From: Rhodospirillales bacterium
Lineage (GTDB): Bacteria > Pseudomonadota > Alphaproteobacteria > Reyranellales > Reyranellaceae
DNA: 64,000 nt
Assembly: GCA_016185145.1 (NCBI GenBank)
Contig: JACPOB010000018.1
Span: forward strand, 152,288 to 216,287
Reading direction: 5' to 3'
The notes beneath the pieces were generated by a model. That model had not been told where the DNA came from, ran no database searches, and saw only the letters and a program-made list of their open reading frames with translations. Position numbers and translations under genes: made by a program. Positions 17,013 through 25,279 of this stretch are shown in pieces. How positions within the stretch are numbered: the stretch's first letter is position 1; every line of letters starts with the position of its first letter.

Positions 17013-18368
17013 TCAGATCGGAATTCTCACGGTGACGCGGAGACCGCCCAGCGCCGAGGCCGCGAGCGCCACGTCGCCGCCGTGGCTGCGCGCCACGTCG
17101 CGGGCGATGGTGAGGCCGAGGCCGACGCCGCCGGTATCGACGTTGCGCGATTCGTCGAGGCGGAAGAACGGCCGGAACACGTCCTCGTACTTGTCGGGCG
17201 GGATGCCCGGGCCGTTGTCGTCGATGGTGATCTCGACCGAGGTGCGGCCGCGAATCGCCTGGAGCTGCACCATGGTGCCGTAGCGCAGCGCATTGGACAC
17301 CAGGTTGGTCAGGCAGCGCTTGATGGCGAGCGGCCGGAGCTCGACGTCCATGTTGCCCTGCCAGGTCACCTCGACATTGGCGTTGTCGCGCCGCGCGCCC
17401 GCGGCCACGTCCTCGAGGATCTCCGAGAGATCGGTCGGGATCGGGTCCTCGTCGCCCTCGCCGCGGGCGAAGGCGAGGTAGCCTTCGATCATGCGCTCCA
17501 TGTCGGAGACGTCGTCCGAAAGCTCCTTGGTCTCGGGCGACTCGGGCAGGAGCGCCAGCGACAGCTTCATGCGCGTGAGAGGCGTCCTGAGGTCGTGGCT
17601 GACGCCGGCCAGCATCTCGGTGCGCTGCTGGAGCGAGCGGCGCAGGCGGATACGCATGGTGTGGAAGGCGGTGGCGGCGTTGCGCACCTCGCGCGTGCCG
17701 CCGGAGAAGGCGAAGTCGGGCACGTCGCGCCCCTTGCCCAGGGCGTCGGCCGCGACACCGAGGTGTGCGATCGGCACCAGCTCGCGATGCATGAACCAGA
17801 TGGCGAGGCCGAACAGCACCAGGGCGAGACCGAGCTGGGCGATGACGTAGGCGAAGCTCGAGCCGAAGGTGAGGCGCACGTGCGGCACCAGCACGTCCAT
17901 GACGTCGCCGTCGTTGAGCTGGATCTCGATCAACATCTGGCCGCCGCCGATGTTGTTGTCGATGAAGTAGGGGCGCCTGAGGTCGGCCTCGAGCGCGCCC
18001 TGGACCTCGCGGGCGGCGATGTCGAAGTATTCGGGCTCCCTGAACGGCCGCACGATGCCCTTGCGGAAGCTGACATAGAGCAGCAGGTCCTGGGCCGAGC
18101 GGCGGATGATCCAGGCGCGGTGCGCATCGTCGGGGAACTCGGCGTGCAGCGCGATCAGCATGCGCAGGTCGCGCACCAGCAGGATGGCGAGCCGGTTGGT
18201 CACGTTGTCGCCGCGCTGGCTGTAGAACCACCAGGCCGACAGCGCCTGCAGCAGCAGCATCGGCACGACGATGATGATCAACGCCCGGGCGAACAGCGTC
18301 TGCGGGGAGTGCCGGTCGGCGAAGCGCGCGATGCTTTCGAACAGATCGCGGGCGGCGGTCGCTATCAT
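17013..18368 (-). CDS. EnvZ-type sensor histidine kinase
   Basis: Membrane sensor kinase of 451 residues: TM1 about 30-49, an extracytoplasmic segment to about 172, TM2 about 174-193, HAMP about 195-245, H-box AGVSHDLRTPLTRMKL with phospho-accepting His258, N-box NLVSNALRYG (Asn359), G1 DNGPGIP, F-box FRPFFRLDE and G2 GGVGLGL. It partners the response regulator 16 bases upstream, and the MarR gene is next, so the transcript order is marR-regulator-kinase. The stimulus is unknown. Confidence 0.92.
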   Translation of the reverse strand: MIATAARDLFESIARFADRHSPQTLFARALIIIVVPMLLLQALSAWWFYSQRGDNVTNRLAILLVRDLRMLIALHAEFPDDAHRAWIIRRSAQDLLLYVSFRKGIVRPFREPEYFDIAAREVQGALEADLRRPYFIDNNIGGGQMLIEIQLNDGDVMDVLVPHVRLTFGSSFAYVIAQLGLALVLFGLAIWFMHRELVPIAHLGVAADALGKGRDVPDFAFSGGTREVRNAATAFHTMRIRLRRSLQQRTEMLAGVSHDLRTPLTRMKLSLALLPESPETKELSDDVSDMERMIEGYLAFARGEGDEDPIPTDLSEILEDVAAGARRDNANVEVTWQGNMDVELRPLAIKRCLTNLVSNALRYGTMVQLQAIRGRTSVEITIDDNGPGIPPDKYEDVFRPFFRLDESRNVDTGGVGLGLTIARDVARSHGGDVALAASALGGLRVTVRIPI

Positions 18369-18384
18369 GTGTGAACCAACGCGC

Positions 18385-19086
18385 TCATGCGTCGACCAGG
18401 CGGTAGCCCTGGCCTCGGACGGTGCGCAGATAGCGCGGGAAGGACGGGTCGGGCTCGATCTTGCGCCGCAGGCGCGTCACCTGTACGTCGATCGCCCGCT
18501 CGTTGACGGCCAAGCCGACGCTCTTGCACAGCGTCTCGCGGCTCAGCACCTCGCCCAGGCGCGCGGTGAACACGCGCAGCAACGCGGTCTCCGCGTCGGT
18601 AAGGGGCAGGCGCTTGCCCTTGTTGGTGAGCTCGCCCAGCTCGTGGTCGAACTGGAAGGGACCGAACACGACAAGGCGCTGCGGCTCGCCGGTCGGCGCC
18701 GCCACGGTGCGATTGCGCTTCAGCACGTTCTGAATGCGCAGCAGCAGCTCGCGCGGCTCGAACGGCTTGCCGAGATAGTCGTCGACGCCGGTCTCCAGGC
18801 CGGCGATGCGATCCTTGGTATCGCCCATTGCCGTCAGCATCAGGATCGGCACGTCGTCGCTGCGCCGGATCTCGGTGGCGAAGTCGAGCCCGGTCTGCCC
18901 CGGCATCATGACGTCGAGCACGATCAGGTCGAAATCGAGCACGCCCAGCCGTTCGCGCGCTTCGGCGGCCTGGCTGGCGACGGTGACGCGAAAACCGTTC
19001 TTCGACAGGAAGGTGCGCAGCAGCTCGCGCAGGCGGGTGTCGTCGTCGACGACCAGGATGTGCGGCTTGTCGGCCGAGGCATCCAT
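18385..19086 (-). CDS. OmpR/PetR-family response regulator
   Basis: A 233-residue two-domain regulator: receiver with acidic DDD at 14-16, phosphorylated Asp58 in [10 protein letters not shown] and the Lys of GKPFEP, then an OmpR-type winged helix ending RRKIEPDPS...[12 protein letters not shown] 19086 follows the MarR stop by five bases. The arrangement MarR-like gene then OmpR-like gene is that of petP-petR, first described in Rhodobacter, with an EnvZ-like kinase after it. The longer open frame upstream overlaps the MarR gene and is rejected. Confidence 0.92.
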   Translation of the reverse strand: MDASADKPHILVVDDDTRLRELLRTFLSKNGFRVTVASQAAEARERLGVLDFDLIVLDVMMPGQTGLDFATEIRRSDDVPILMLTAMGDTKDRIAGLETGVDDYLGKPFEPRELLLRIQNVLKRNRTVAAPTGEPQRLVVFGPFQFDHELGELTNKGKRLPLTDAETALLRVFTARLGEVLSRETLCKSVGLAVNERAIDVQVTRLRRKIEPDPSFPRYLRTVRGQGYRLVDA

Positions 19087-19091
19087 GACGC

Positions 19092-19589
19092 TCACCGGTG
19101 CCCGCGCACCCGCTTGTCGACGACGGCGCGTTCGGCGGGATCGAGCAGGCCCAGCAGCACCTTGCGGAAGCCCTCGACCGAGTCGGCGCCGGTCTCGCGG
19201 TAGGCGCGGGCGAAGCGCTGGCTCTGCCGGTCGGTCAGCTCGTGCTCGAGCTTGACGCCCTTCTCGGTGAGCCACAGCAGCCGCTCGCGGCGATCGCGCG
19301 CGCCGCTCTTCTGCTCGACATAGCCCTGCTCGAGAAGATCCTTCAGCACGCGCGAGATCGACTGCTTGGTGACCTTCAGGATCGACAGCAGATGGCCGAC
19401 CGTGTGGCCGGGATGGCGGCCGATGAAGTAGAGCGCGCGATGGTGGGCGCGGCCGAGCTGGTAGCGCTTGAGCTGCTGGTCGGATTCGAACGTGAAGTCG
19501 CGATAGGCATAGAACATCAGCTCTATGCCCTGGCGCAGCTCCTCGTCGCGCAGGAACAGCGGATTAGCGGGAGTTTTCGATTCCACCAT
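19092..19589 (-). CDS. MarR-family regulator (PetP-like)
   Basis: A 165-residue winged-helix protein. The HTH is about residues 60-105 ([26 protein letters not shown], read across positions 62-87), and the wing has [17 protein letters not shown]. The N-terminal half [16 protein letters not shown] matches the PetP style. It leads the three-gene signalling operon. An extended -10 (TGCTATAGT on the minus strand, about 19636-19644) lies upstream, but I see no clear -35. Confidence 0.9.
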   Translation of the reverse strand: MVESKTPANPLFLRDEELRQGIELMFYAYRDFTFESDQQLKRYQLGRAHHRALYFIGRHPGHTVGHLLSILKVTKQSISRVLKDLLEQGYVEQKSGARDRRERLLWLTEKGVKLEHELTDRQSQRFARAYRETGADSVEGFRKVLLGLLDPAERAVVDKRVRGHR

Positions 19590-19704
19590 GTGATCTACGC
19601 ATTGTCGGTCTGTGCCGATTCTCGTGTGTTGCCCGACTATAGCATCCCGGGACGCCGATGTTCGCGGGCCCGGCTCCCGGTTCCGACATAATCTTGCCGT
19701 TTCT

Positions 19705-20619
19705 TTAGAGTCGCCGATGGCCTTCGGCGTCGCGCAGCGCCTGGTCCTCGATCTGGATGGTCGTGTGCGTCAGGTTGAACTTCGCCTTCATCGCCTCGTT
19801 GATCCGCACCAGCGTTTCGCGCGCCCGCGCCATGTCGTCGATGACGACATGGCAACTCATGGAATCGAAGCCCGAGGTGATGGTCCAGACATGCAGGTCG
19901 TGGACCGACACCACGCCGGGGATCTCCGTGATGGCGCCTTCCAGCAGCACGAGATCGATCTCCGGCGGCGTTCCTTCCATCAGGATATGGATCGCCTGCT
20001 TCATCAGCGACCAGGTGCGCGGCACGATGAAGAGGCCGATGCCGGCGCCGATGATCGGATCGGCCAGCCGCCAGCCCGTGAACATCACGATCAGGGCGGC
20101 AATGATGACGCCCAGCGACCCCAGCATGTCGCTCATGACCTCGAAATAGGCCCCCTTCACGTTCAGGCTTTCGCTCGATCCGGCGGCCAAAAGCTTCATG
20201 CTGCCGAGATTGACGGCGAGGCCGACCAGGGCCACCGCCAGCATCGGCCCGGCCAGGATCGGCGGCGGATTGATGAAGCGGTCGACCGCCTCGTAGAGGA
20301 TGAAGATCGTGACCACCAGCAGGACCACCGCGTTGAGCAGCGCCGACAGGATCTCCAGGCGCACGTAGCCATAGGTCTTCTGGGGCGTCGCCGCCCGCTC
20401 GGCGAAGCGGATGGCGATCAGGGCCAGCGCGAGCCCGCCGGCATCGGTCAGCATGTGCGCGGCGTCGGCGATCAGGGCGAGGCTGCCGGTGAGCCAACCG
20501 CCTACCGCCTCGACCACCATGAAGCCGGCGGTGAGCGCCAGCGCGCCTTTGAGCTTGCCCTTGTGCCGGCCCCCGGCAGTGCTGCCTGCGTGCGTATGTC
20601 CGGCGTGCGAATGGCCCAT
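19705..20619 (-). CDS. Cation diffusion facilitator (CzcD/ZitB-type zinc exporter)
   Basis: Proton-coupled exporter of Zn2+ and similar ions, inner membrane, 304 residues. A His-rich start (HSHAGHTHAG) is followed by six TM helices; TM2 carries the DAAHMLTDAGG metal site (HxxxD) and TM5 the matching FEVMSDMLGS site. The C-terminal cytosolic domain contains VSVHDLHVWTIT, typical of the CzcD group. It is divergent from ilvE, sharing a 138-base region that holds a strong palindrome at 20668-20686. Confidence 0.92.
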   Translation of the reverse strand: MGHSHAGHTHAGSTAGGRHKGKLKGALALTAGFMVVEAVGGWLTGSLALIADAAHMLTDAGGLALALIAIRFAERAATPQKTYGYVRLEILSALLNAVVLLVVTIFILYEAVDRFINPPPILAGPMLAVALVGLAVNLGSMKLLAAGSSESLNVKGAYFEVMSDMLGSLGVIIAALIVMFTGWRLADPIIGAGIGLFIVPRTWSLMKQAIHILMEGTPPEIDLVLLEGAITEIPGVVSVHDLHVWTITSGFDSMSCHVVIDDMARARETLVRINEAMKAKFNLTHTTIQIEDQALRDAEGHRRL

Positions 20620-20661
20620 GGGCAGAGTCTACATCGCCCTGCGTGAAGTCCTTCAGACATA

Positions 20662-20691
20662 TTGACAAGGTCAGTATTACTGACCTATTTA
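20662..20691 (+). promoter_or_regulatory. Promoter with embedded 19-bp palindromic operator, ahead of the aminotransferase pair
   Basis: TTGACA (20662-20667) and TATTTA (20686-20691) are separated by 18 bases. A perfect palindrome AGGTCAGTA-T-TACTGACCT (20668-20686) fills that spacer, so the binding protein would sit directly on the polymerase site. Another GTCAG follows at 20692. The regulator is not identifiable from sequence; the site also lies upstream of the divergent CDF exporter. Confidence 0.65.
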
Positions 20692-20757
20692 GTCAGAACC
20701 TTGCATTTTAGTGATTTCAAACGACCGATTTGGCAAAAATCGAGAGGAGGGATAGCA

Positions 20758-21687
20758 ATGTCCTTAGGCATGGATGACCGCGACGGTTTCATCTGGCTCG
20801 ACGGCAAGCTCGTGCCCTGGCGCGACAGCCGCATGCATGTGCTGACCCATGCCCTGCATTACGGCTCGGCCGTCTTCGAGGGCGAACGTATCTATGACGG
20901 CCGCGTCTTCCGCCTGGCTGCCCACAGCCAGCGCCTGATCAACTCGGCGCGTCTGCTCGACTACGAGATCCCCTGGACGCGCCAGCAGATCGAGGAAGCC
21001 ACCCGCGCCGTGGTGAAGGCCAATGGCCTGCAGTCGGGCTACGTGCGGCCGATCGCCTGGCGCGGCTCGGAGGTGATGGGCGTGTCGGCCATCGGCACCA
21101 CCGTGCATCTCGCCATCGCGCCGTGGGCCCAGGAGGGCCGGCTGTCGGTGCAGGCGCGCGATGCCGGCATCAACGTCACCATGGCCGGATACCGCCGGCC
21201 GTCGGCCGATTTCGCGCCGGGCCACGCCAAGGTGGCGGGCCTCTACCTGATCTGCGGCATCGAGAAGGACAAGGCGCTCAGGGCGGGCTTCGACGATGCG
21301 CTGATGCTCGACTGGAAGGGCGACCTCGCGGAATCGACCGGCGCCAACATTTTCCTGGTGATCGACGGCACCCTGGTGACGCCGACGCCGGAGAATTTTC
21401 TCGACGGTATCACGCGCCGCGCGGTCATGAGCCTGGCGAAGAAGCGCGGCTGGCCGGTCGAGGAACGCACGGTGAAGCCGCAGGAGCTCAGCCTCGCGAG
21501 CGAAGTTTTCCTCTGCGGCACGGCGGCCGAGATCGTGCCCGTCGGCTCGCTCGACGGACATCACTATCAGGCCGGCCCCGTTGCACGCACCCTGATGGCG
21601 GATTTCCAGAAACTGGTGCGGACGCCCGACTGCGAAGGCTTCGGCGAATCGACGCATCTTGCGCCGCCGGTCGACCGGGCGGCCTGA
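20758..21687 (+). CDS. ilvE: Branched-chain amino acid aminotransferase (bacterial IlvE type)
   Basis: PLP enzyme interconverting Leu, Ile and Val with their 2-oxo acids using 2-oxoglutarate/glutamate. The 309-residue fold-type IV protein has ALHYGSAVFEGERIY at 32-46, the Schiff-base lysine in GHAKVAGLYL (Lys158), the pyridine-nitrogen Glu192 in DLAESTGANIF, LDGITRRAV, and phosphate-binding LCGTAAEIVPV. ATG 20758 has a very strong GAGAGGAGGGA site. A second, different BCAT follows after 39 bases. Confidence 0.93.
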   Translation: MSLGMDDRDGFIWLDGKLVPWRDSRMHVLTHALHYGSAVFEGERIYDGRVFRLAAHSQRLINSARLLDYEIPWTRQQIEEATRAVVKANGLQSGYVRPIAWRGSEVMGVSAIGTTVHLAIAPWAQEGRLSVQARDAGINVTMAGYRRPSADFAPGHAKVAGLYLICGIEKDKALRAGFDDALMLDWKGDLAESTGANIFLVIDGTLVTPTPENFLDGITRRAVMSLAKKRGWPVEERTVKPQELSLASEVFLCGTAAEIVPVGSLDGHHYQAGPVARTLMADFQKLVRTPDCEGFGESTHLAPPVDRAA

Positions 21688-21726
21688 GTTCCTGTGCTAC
21701 AGTCACGGCAAACATCCGAGAGAACA

Positions 21727-22818
21727 ATGTCCAAGACCAAGCTTCAGTTCGTTCACCACCCTCATCCGTCGCCGGTGTCGGCCGACAAGCGCGCCGAGCT
21801 CCTGAAGAATCCGGGCTTTGGCCGCGTGTTCTCCGACCACATGGTCACCATCCGCTACCACGAGTCCAAGGGCTGGTACGACGCGCGCATCGAGCCTCGG
21901 GCGCCGATCGCGATGGATCCGGCATCGGCCGTCCTGCACTACGCGCAGGAAATCTTCGAAGGGCTGAAAGCCTATCGCACCAAGGATGGCGGGGCGACCA
22001 TGTTCCGTCCGATCGAGAATGCACGCCGCTTCCAGCAGTCGGCGGAGCGGCTGGCCATGCCGAGCCTGCCGGAGGAGCTGTTCCTCGAGGCCTGCGACCT
22101 CCTGGTCAAGACAGACCGCGCGTGGATTCCGGACGGCGACGGCAGCCTCTACATCCGGCCCTTCATGTTCGCCAACGAGATCTTCCTCGGCGTGAAGCCG
22201 TCGTCGGACTACTTGTTCATCGTCATCGCTTCGTCGGTCGGCTCGTACTTCAAGACCGATGCGCCGGCGGTGTCGCTCTGGGTGTCGCAGGAGTTCACCC
22301 GCGCGGCGCCGGGCGGCACGGGTGCCGCGAAGTGCGGCGGCAACTACGCGTCGAGCCTGCTCGCCCAGGCCGAGGCGACCCGCCACGGCTGCGATCAGGT
22401 CGTGTTCCTCGATGCCGTCGAGCAGAAGTGGGTCGAGGAGCTGGGCGGCATGAACATCTTCTTCGTCTTCGACGACGGCTCGATGGTGACGCCGCCGCTC
22501 GGCGGCACGATCCTGCCCGGCATCACGCGCTCCTCGCTGCTGACGCTCGCCAAGGACAAGGGCATCAAGGTGCGCGAGGACCGTTATTCGATCGACCAGT
22601 GGCGCACCGATGCGCAGAGCGGCCGACTGCGCGAGGCCTTCGCCTGCGGCACCGCCGCCGTGGTGACGCCAATCGGCACGGTGCGCAGCAAGGACGGCGA
22701 GTTCAAGATCGGCAACGGCGGGCCCGGCACCCGGACCGAGGACCTGAAGTCGGCCCTGGTCGGCATCCAGCGCGGCACGACGGCCGACAAGCACAGCTGG
22801 CTGCACAAGGTGTTTTAG
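21727..22818 (+). CDS. ilvE: Branched-chain aminotransferase, eukaryote-like long type
   Basis: A second fold-type IV BCAT, 363 residues, of the longer class (TIGR01123-like) found in eukaryotes and many bacteria. Signs: GWYDARIEPRAPIAMDPAS near 49, LHYAQEIFEGLKAYR at 70-84, AAKCGGNYASSLLAQ with Lys202, WVEELGGMNIFFV and LPGITRSSLLTLA. It is not a recent duplicate of the upstream gene; the two belong to separate subfamilies. Having both behind one operator suggests different substrates or directions (synthesis versus breakdown). ATG 21727 is preceded by GAGAGAA. Confidence 0.93.
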   Translation: MSKTKLQFVHHPHPSPVSADKRAELLKNPGFGRVFSDHMVTIRYHESKGWYDARIEPRAPIAMDPASAVLHYAQEIFEGLKAYRTKDGGATMFRPIENARRFQQSAERLAMPSLPEELFLEACDLLVKTDRAWIPDGDGSLYIRPFMFANEIFLGVKPSSDYLFIVIASSVGSYFKTDAPAVSLWVSQEFTRAAPGGTGAAKCGGNYASSLLAQAEATRHGCDQVVFLDAVEQKWVEELGGMNIFFVFDDGSMVTPPLGGTILPGITRSSLLTLAKDKGIKVREDRYSIDQWRTDAQSGRLREAFACGTAAVVTPIGTVRSKDGEFKIGNGGPGTRTEDLKSALVGIQRGTTADKHSWLHKVF

Positions 22819-22820
22819 TT

Positions 22821-22880
22821 GGAGCGCGGACCTCCAGGTCCGCATCATGAAGCATGAGCGGACCTGGAGGTCCGCGCTCC
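22821..22880. repeat. 23-bp perfect inverted repeat with CATGA loop
   Basis: Arms 22821-22843 and 22858-22880 are exactly complementary, starting GGAGCGCGGACCTCCAGG; the loop is ATCATGAAGCATGA. It lies between convergent stops (22818 and 22882). The same arm sequence recurs at 51591-51613. Confidence 0.9.
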
Positions 22881-22881
22881 G

Positions 22882-23220
22882 CTAAAACAGCTTGCCGCCG
22901 TTGGGGATCTTCTTGTCCGGTCCAATCAGGACGACGCTGCCGTCCTCGGCGGGGAAGCCGAGCGTCAGGACTTCGGACATGAACTTGCCGATCTGGCGCG
23001 GCGGGAAGTTGACGACGCCGGCGACCTGGCGGCCGATCAGCTCTTCGGCCTTGTAGTGGATGGTGATCTGCGCCGACGACTTGCGTTGGCCGATCTCCGG
23101 CCCGAAGTCGATCAGGAGCCGGTAGGCCGGCTTGCGCGCGCCCTCGAGGGGTGCGGCTTCAAGGATGGTGCCGACGCGGATATCGACCCGCGCGAAGTCG
23201 TCGTAGATGATCGTGCTCAT
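22882..23220 (-). CDS. csaA: tRNA-binding (CsaA/EMAP-II domain) protein
   Basis: A 112-residue single OB-fold protein of the CsaA family. It begins DDFARVDIRVGTILEAAPLE, contains SAQITIHYKAEELIGRQV and VVNFPPRQIGKFMSEVLTLG, and ends IPNGGKLF. CsaA homologues bind tRNA and have been called secretion chaperones; the exact role here is inferred. ATG at 23220. A 13-bp hairpin lies in the 73-base gap before the phasin gene stop. Confidence 0.88.
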   Translation of the reverse strand: MSTIIYDDFARVDIRVGTILEAAPLEGARKPAYRLLIDFGPEIGQRKSSAQITIHYKAEELIGRQVAGVVNFPPRQIGKFMSEVLTLGFPAEDGSVVLIGPDKKIPNGGKLF

Positions 23221-23238
23221 GCCCCACCCTAAAGCACA

Positions 23239-23268
23239 ATCCGTCCGGCTGCTTCCAGCCGGACGGAT
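23239..23268. repeat. 13-bp hairpin between phasin and csaA
   Basis: ATCCGTCCGGCTG / CAGCCGGACGGAT with a CTTC loop. It follows the phasin stop on the minus strand and could end that transcript, although the T-run is poor. Its core CCGTCCGGCTG..CAGCCGGACGG recurs at 30277-30304. Confidence 0.65.
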
Positions 23269-23293
23269 GGACCGTTGGTCGGGCTGACCGAAA

Positions 23294-23728
23294 TTACTTC
23301 TTGGCGATCGCGGCCTTGACCTCTTCGGTCAGCTCGGCGACGCGGGCGCTCAGCGCCTCGAACGCCTCGGCCTGGCTCTTGCCGACGAGGTCGGTGAGCT
23401 CCTTGGCGTTGGCAATCGCCGTGTCATAGCTCTTCTTGGCGAAGTCGATCTGCTTAATGACCTTCTCCTCGACCGTGGCGGCGGCGAGCACTTCGCTGCC
23501 GTGCTTGGAGAAGTCCTCCATCGCCGCGCGGACCATGTCGCCCTGGCGCTGCGCGATGGTCTTGGCGGTCTCGACGGCGGCGGTGTTGGCCGAGGTCAGC
23601 ACCGCGAAGTTCTTGCGGGCAGTCTCGACGACGCTCTCGACGTTGACGGTCGGCAGCTTGAACTCGCCGGCGATCTTGGTGAAGTCGAAGTCGGTGAACG
23701 GGTTCTTGAAGGTGCCATTGGAATACAT
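23294..23728 (-). CDS. Phasin family protein
   Basis: A 144-residue amphipathic helical protein of the type that coats polyhydroxyalkanoate granules. The N-terminus NPFTDFDFTKIAGEFKLP and the repeated heptad-like helices (NFAVLTSANTAAVETAKTIA, then EALSARVAELTEEVKAAIAKK) fit the phasin_2 pattern. ATG 23728 has AGGAGAG upstream. No PHA synthase is in the window. Its promoter region contains three TGCACAAA half-sites, so it is probably repressed by a DNA-binding PHA sensor or similar. Confidence 0.88.
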   Translation of the reverse strand: MYSNGTFKNPFTDFDFTKIAGEFKLPTVNVESVVETARKNFAVLTSANTAAVETAKTIAQRQGDMVRAAMEDFSKHGSEVLAAATVEEKVIKQIDFAKKSYDTAIANAKELTDLVGKSQAEAFEALSARVAELTEEVKAAIAKK

Positions 23729-23803
23729 GGGGCTCTCCTGCGGGCAAACGAGAAGCTTGGAAGTCAGGGCTGCACCGCTTTGCTGCGGTGCACAACGGCG
23801 CTG

Positions 23804-23854
23804 AATTTATGCTTGCGATGCACAAAGTCAAGTGAACTTTGTGCATTGCACAAA
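23804..23854 (-). promoter_or_regulatory. Phasin promoter with three TGCACAAA operator half-sites
   Basis: Minus-strand -35 TTGACT (23826-23831), a 16-base spacer and -10 TAAATT (23804-23809). Half-sites of TGCACAAA occur at 23819-23826 (+), 23838-23845 (-) and 23847-23854 (+). Sites two and three form a perfect TTTGTGCA-T-TGCACAAA palindrome, and sites one and two an 11-bp inverted repeat with a 7-base gap. Occupancy would cover the -35. Confidence 0.65.
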
Positions 23855-23858
23855 AACT

Positions 23859-24482
23859 TCACTCTGCAGGCGAATTTGCCTCGTCGCCCGGCTTCCTGGC
23901 TTCAGGAGATTTCACATATCTTTCAAAGAGTTGGGCCCACCGCTCGGCCGTTTTCAAGCGGCTGTCCAAGGCGGCCATGGTCTTCGACAGGTCGGTGGTC
24001 TCGTCCCTATCGTATACCCGCGACACGGCGGCATGGATGGCCAGAAGCCCGTTCTGCCGCAGCGCACCCGTGAGGCCTTCGCTCGGGACCGAGGCTGCCT
24101 CGAGCATGGCGGCCATCGATCGGCGAAGCGCAGGGCCGATCGCCAGGGCGAGCATCGGATCGCGCAGGCTGGCCCGGCGGATCGCGGCCAAGGCCTCGCG
24201 GTATGGCCTCATCGCGTCGTAGCGGCGCATCATGGCGTCGAACAAACGATCGCGCGCCGTCTCCTCGGGATCGCTCTTGGTCGGCGTGCCGGCCAACACC
24301 TCGGCATCGATCTTCGCCAGGACGGCTGCCACCAGCGCCACCTTATCGGGATAGACCCGATAGAGCTCGGCGAAGCTCAGGCTCGCGGCTTCGGCGACCT
24401 CGCGCAAGGCGACGTCGGCAAACCCCTTCTCCGCGACCAGCCTGATGAAAGCGTCGAGTGCCGCTTCGTTGGCCGACGTCAT
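23859..24482 (-). CDS. TetR-family transcriptional regulator
   Basis: A 207-residue repressor-type protein. The N-terminal HTH spans about residues 8-50 (FIRLVAEKGFADVALREVA, then LSFAELYRVYPDK); the C-terminal ligand domain is not assignable. ATG 24482 overlaps the proC stop by four bases, an unusual proline-gene partner. It reads toward the phasin gene, which makes it one possible candidate for the TGCACAAA sites downstream, but this is only positional. Confidence 0.85.
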   Translation of the reverse strand: MTSANEAALDAFIRLVAEKGFADVALREVAEAASLSFAELYRVYPDKVALVAAVLAKIDAEVLAGTPTKSDPEETARDRLFDAMMRRYDAMRPYREALAAIRRASLRDPMLALAIGPALRRSMAAMLEAASVPSEGLTGALRQNGLLAIHAAVSRVYDRDETTDLSKTMAALDSRLKTAERWAQLFERYVKSPEARKPGDEANSPAE

Positions 24483-25276
24483 CCCGCAAGCTCCTTCGAT
24501 CGCCGCGAGGCTGCCGCCAATGCCTTGTCGAACACCGGCTGGATGCCGTCGGCCGCCATCAACACCTTCAATGCCTCGGCTGTGGTGCCGCCGGGGCTGG
24601 TGACGTTAACGCGCAACTGCGACGCGGGTTCGCTCGACTGCTTCAAGAGTTCGCCGCTCCCCACCACCGTGGCGCGGGCGAGCTGCATGGCCATGTCGGG
24701 CGTGAGGCCGAGCTTGGCGCCGGCCGCCGCCATGGCCTCGACCAGCAGGAAGACATAGGCCGGCCCGCTGCCCGACAGCGCCGTCACCGGATCCATCAGC
24801 GCCTCGTCGTCGACCCACACGACCTGGCCGACGGCTTCCAGGAGCTGATGGCAGCGCTTCTTCTCGGCTTCCGACACACCGCTGGCCGCCGTTGCCACCG
24901 AGATGCCCTGACGCACCGCCGCGGGCGTGTTGGGCATGGAGCGCACGATCTTGGCCGTCGAACCGAGATGGCTCGCGAAGTACTTCAGCGTCTTGCCGGC
25001 GGCGATCGACAGGAACACCGCGCCCTCGTCGGCAAAGCGCTTCAGGTCGGGCAGCACCCCGTCCATCGACTGCGGTTTGACAGCCAGGACGACGATCTCG
25101 GGCGTCTTGGCCACGTCGGAGGTCGAGGCGACGGCACGCACACCGGGCGTACGCGGCCGCAGCGCATCGACGGGTTCGGCGACGACGACGTCCGCCGCAG
25201 AAAGCCCACGCGCCAGCCAGCCTTCCAGCATGGCGCCGCCCATCTTGCCGCAGCCGACGAGGAGAAGATCGCCCAT
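24479..25276 (-). CDS. proC: Pyrroline-5-carboxylate reductase
   Basis: NAD(P)H-dependent last step of proline synthesis. The 265-residue enzyme has a Rossmann start LLLVGCGKMGGAMLEGWL, VVLAVKPQ near 63, the P5C-binding VRSMPNTPAAVRQG near 112, ALSGSGPAYVFLLVEAM near 168 and NVTSPGGTTAEAL near 228. The stop overlaps the TetR start. The enoyl-CoA hydratase gene precedes it by three bases, so the three are likely co-transcribed. Confidence 0.94.
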   Translation of the reverse strand: MGDLLLVGCGKMGGAMLEGWLARGLSAADVVVAEPVDALRPRTPGVRAVASTSDVAKTPEIVVLAVKPQSMDGVLPDLKRFADEGAVFLSIAAGKTLKYFASHLGSTAKIVRSMPNTPAAVRQGISVATAASGVSEAEKKRCHQLLEAVGQVVWVDDEALMDPVTALSGSGPAYVFLLVEAMAAAGAKLGLTPDMAMQLARATVVGSGELLKQSSEPASQLRVNVTSPGGTTAEALKVLMAADGIQPVFDKALAAASRRSKELAG

Positions 25277-25279
25277 TTC

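Noticed and set aside
16821-18374. Long plus-strand frame (517 codons) opposite the histidine kinase
   Set aside because: Mirror of the kinase frame; the His-kinase motifs are on the minus strand.
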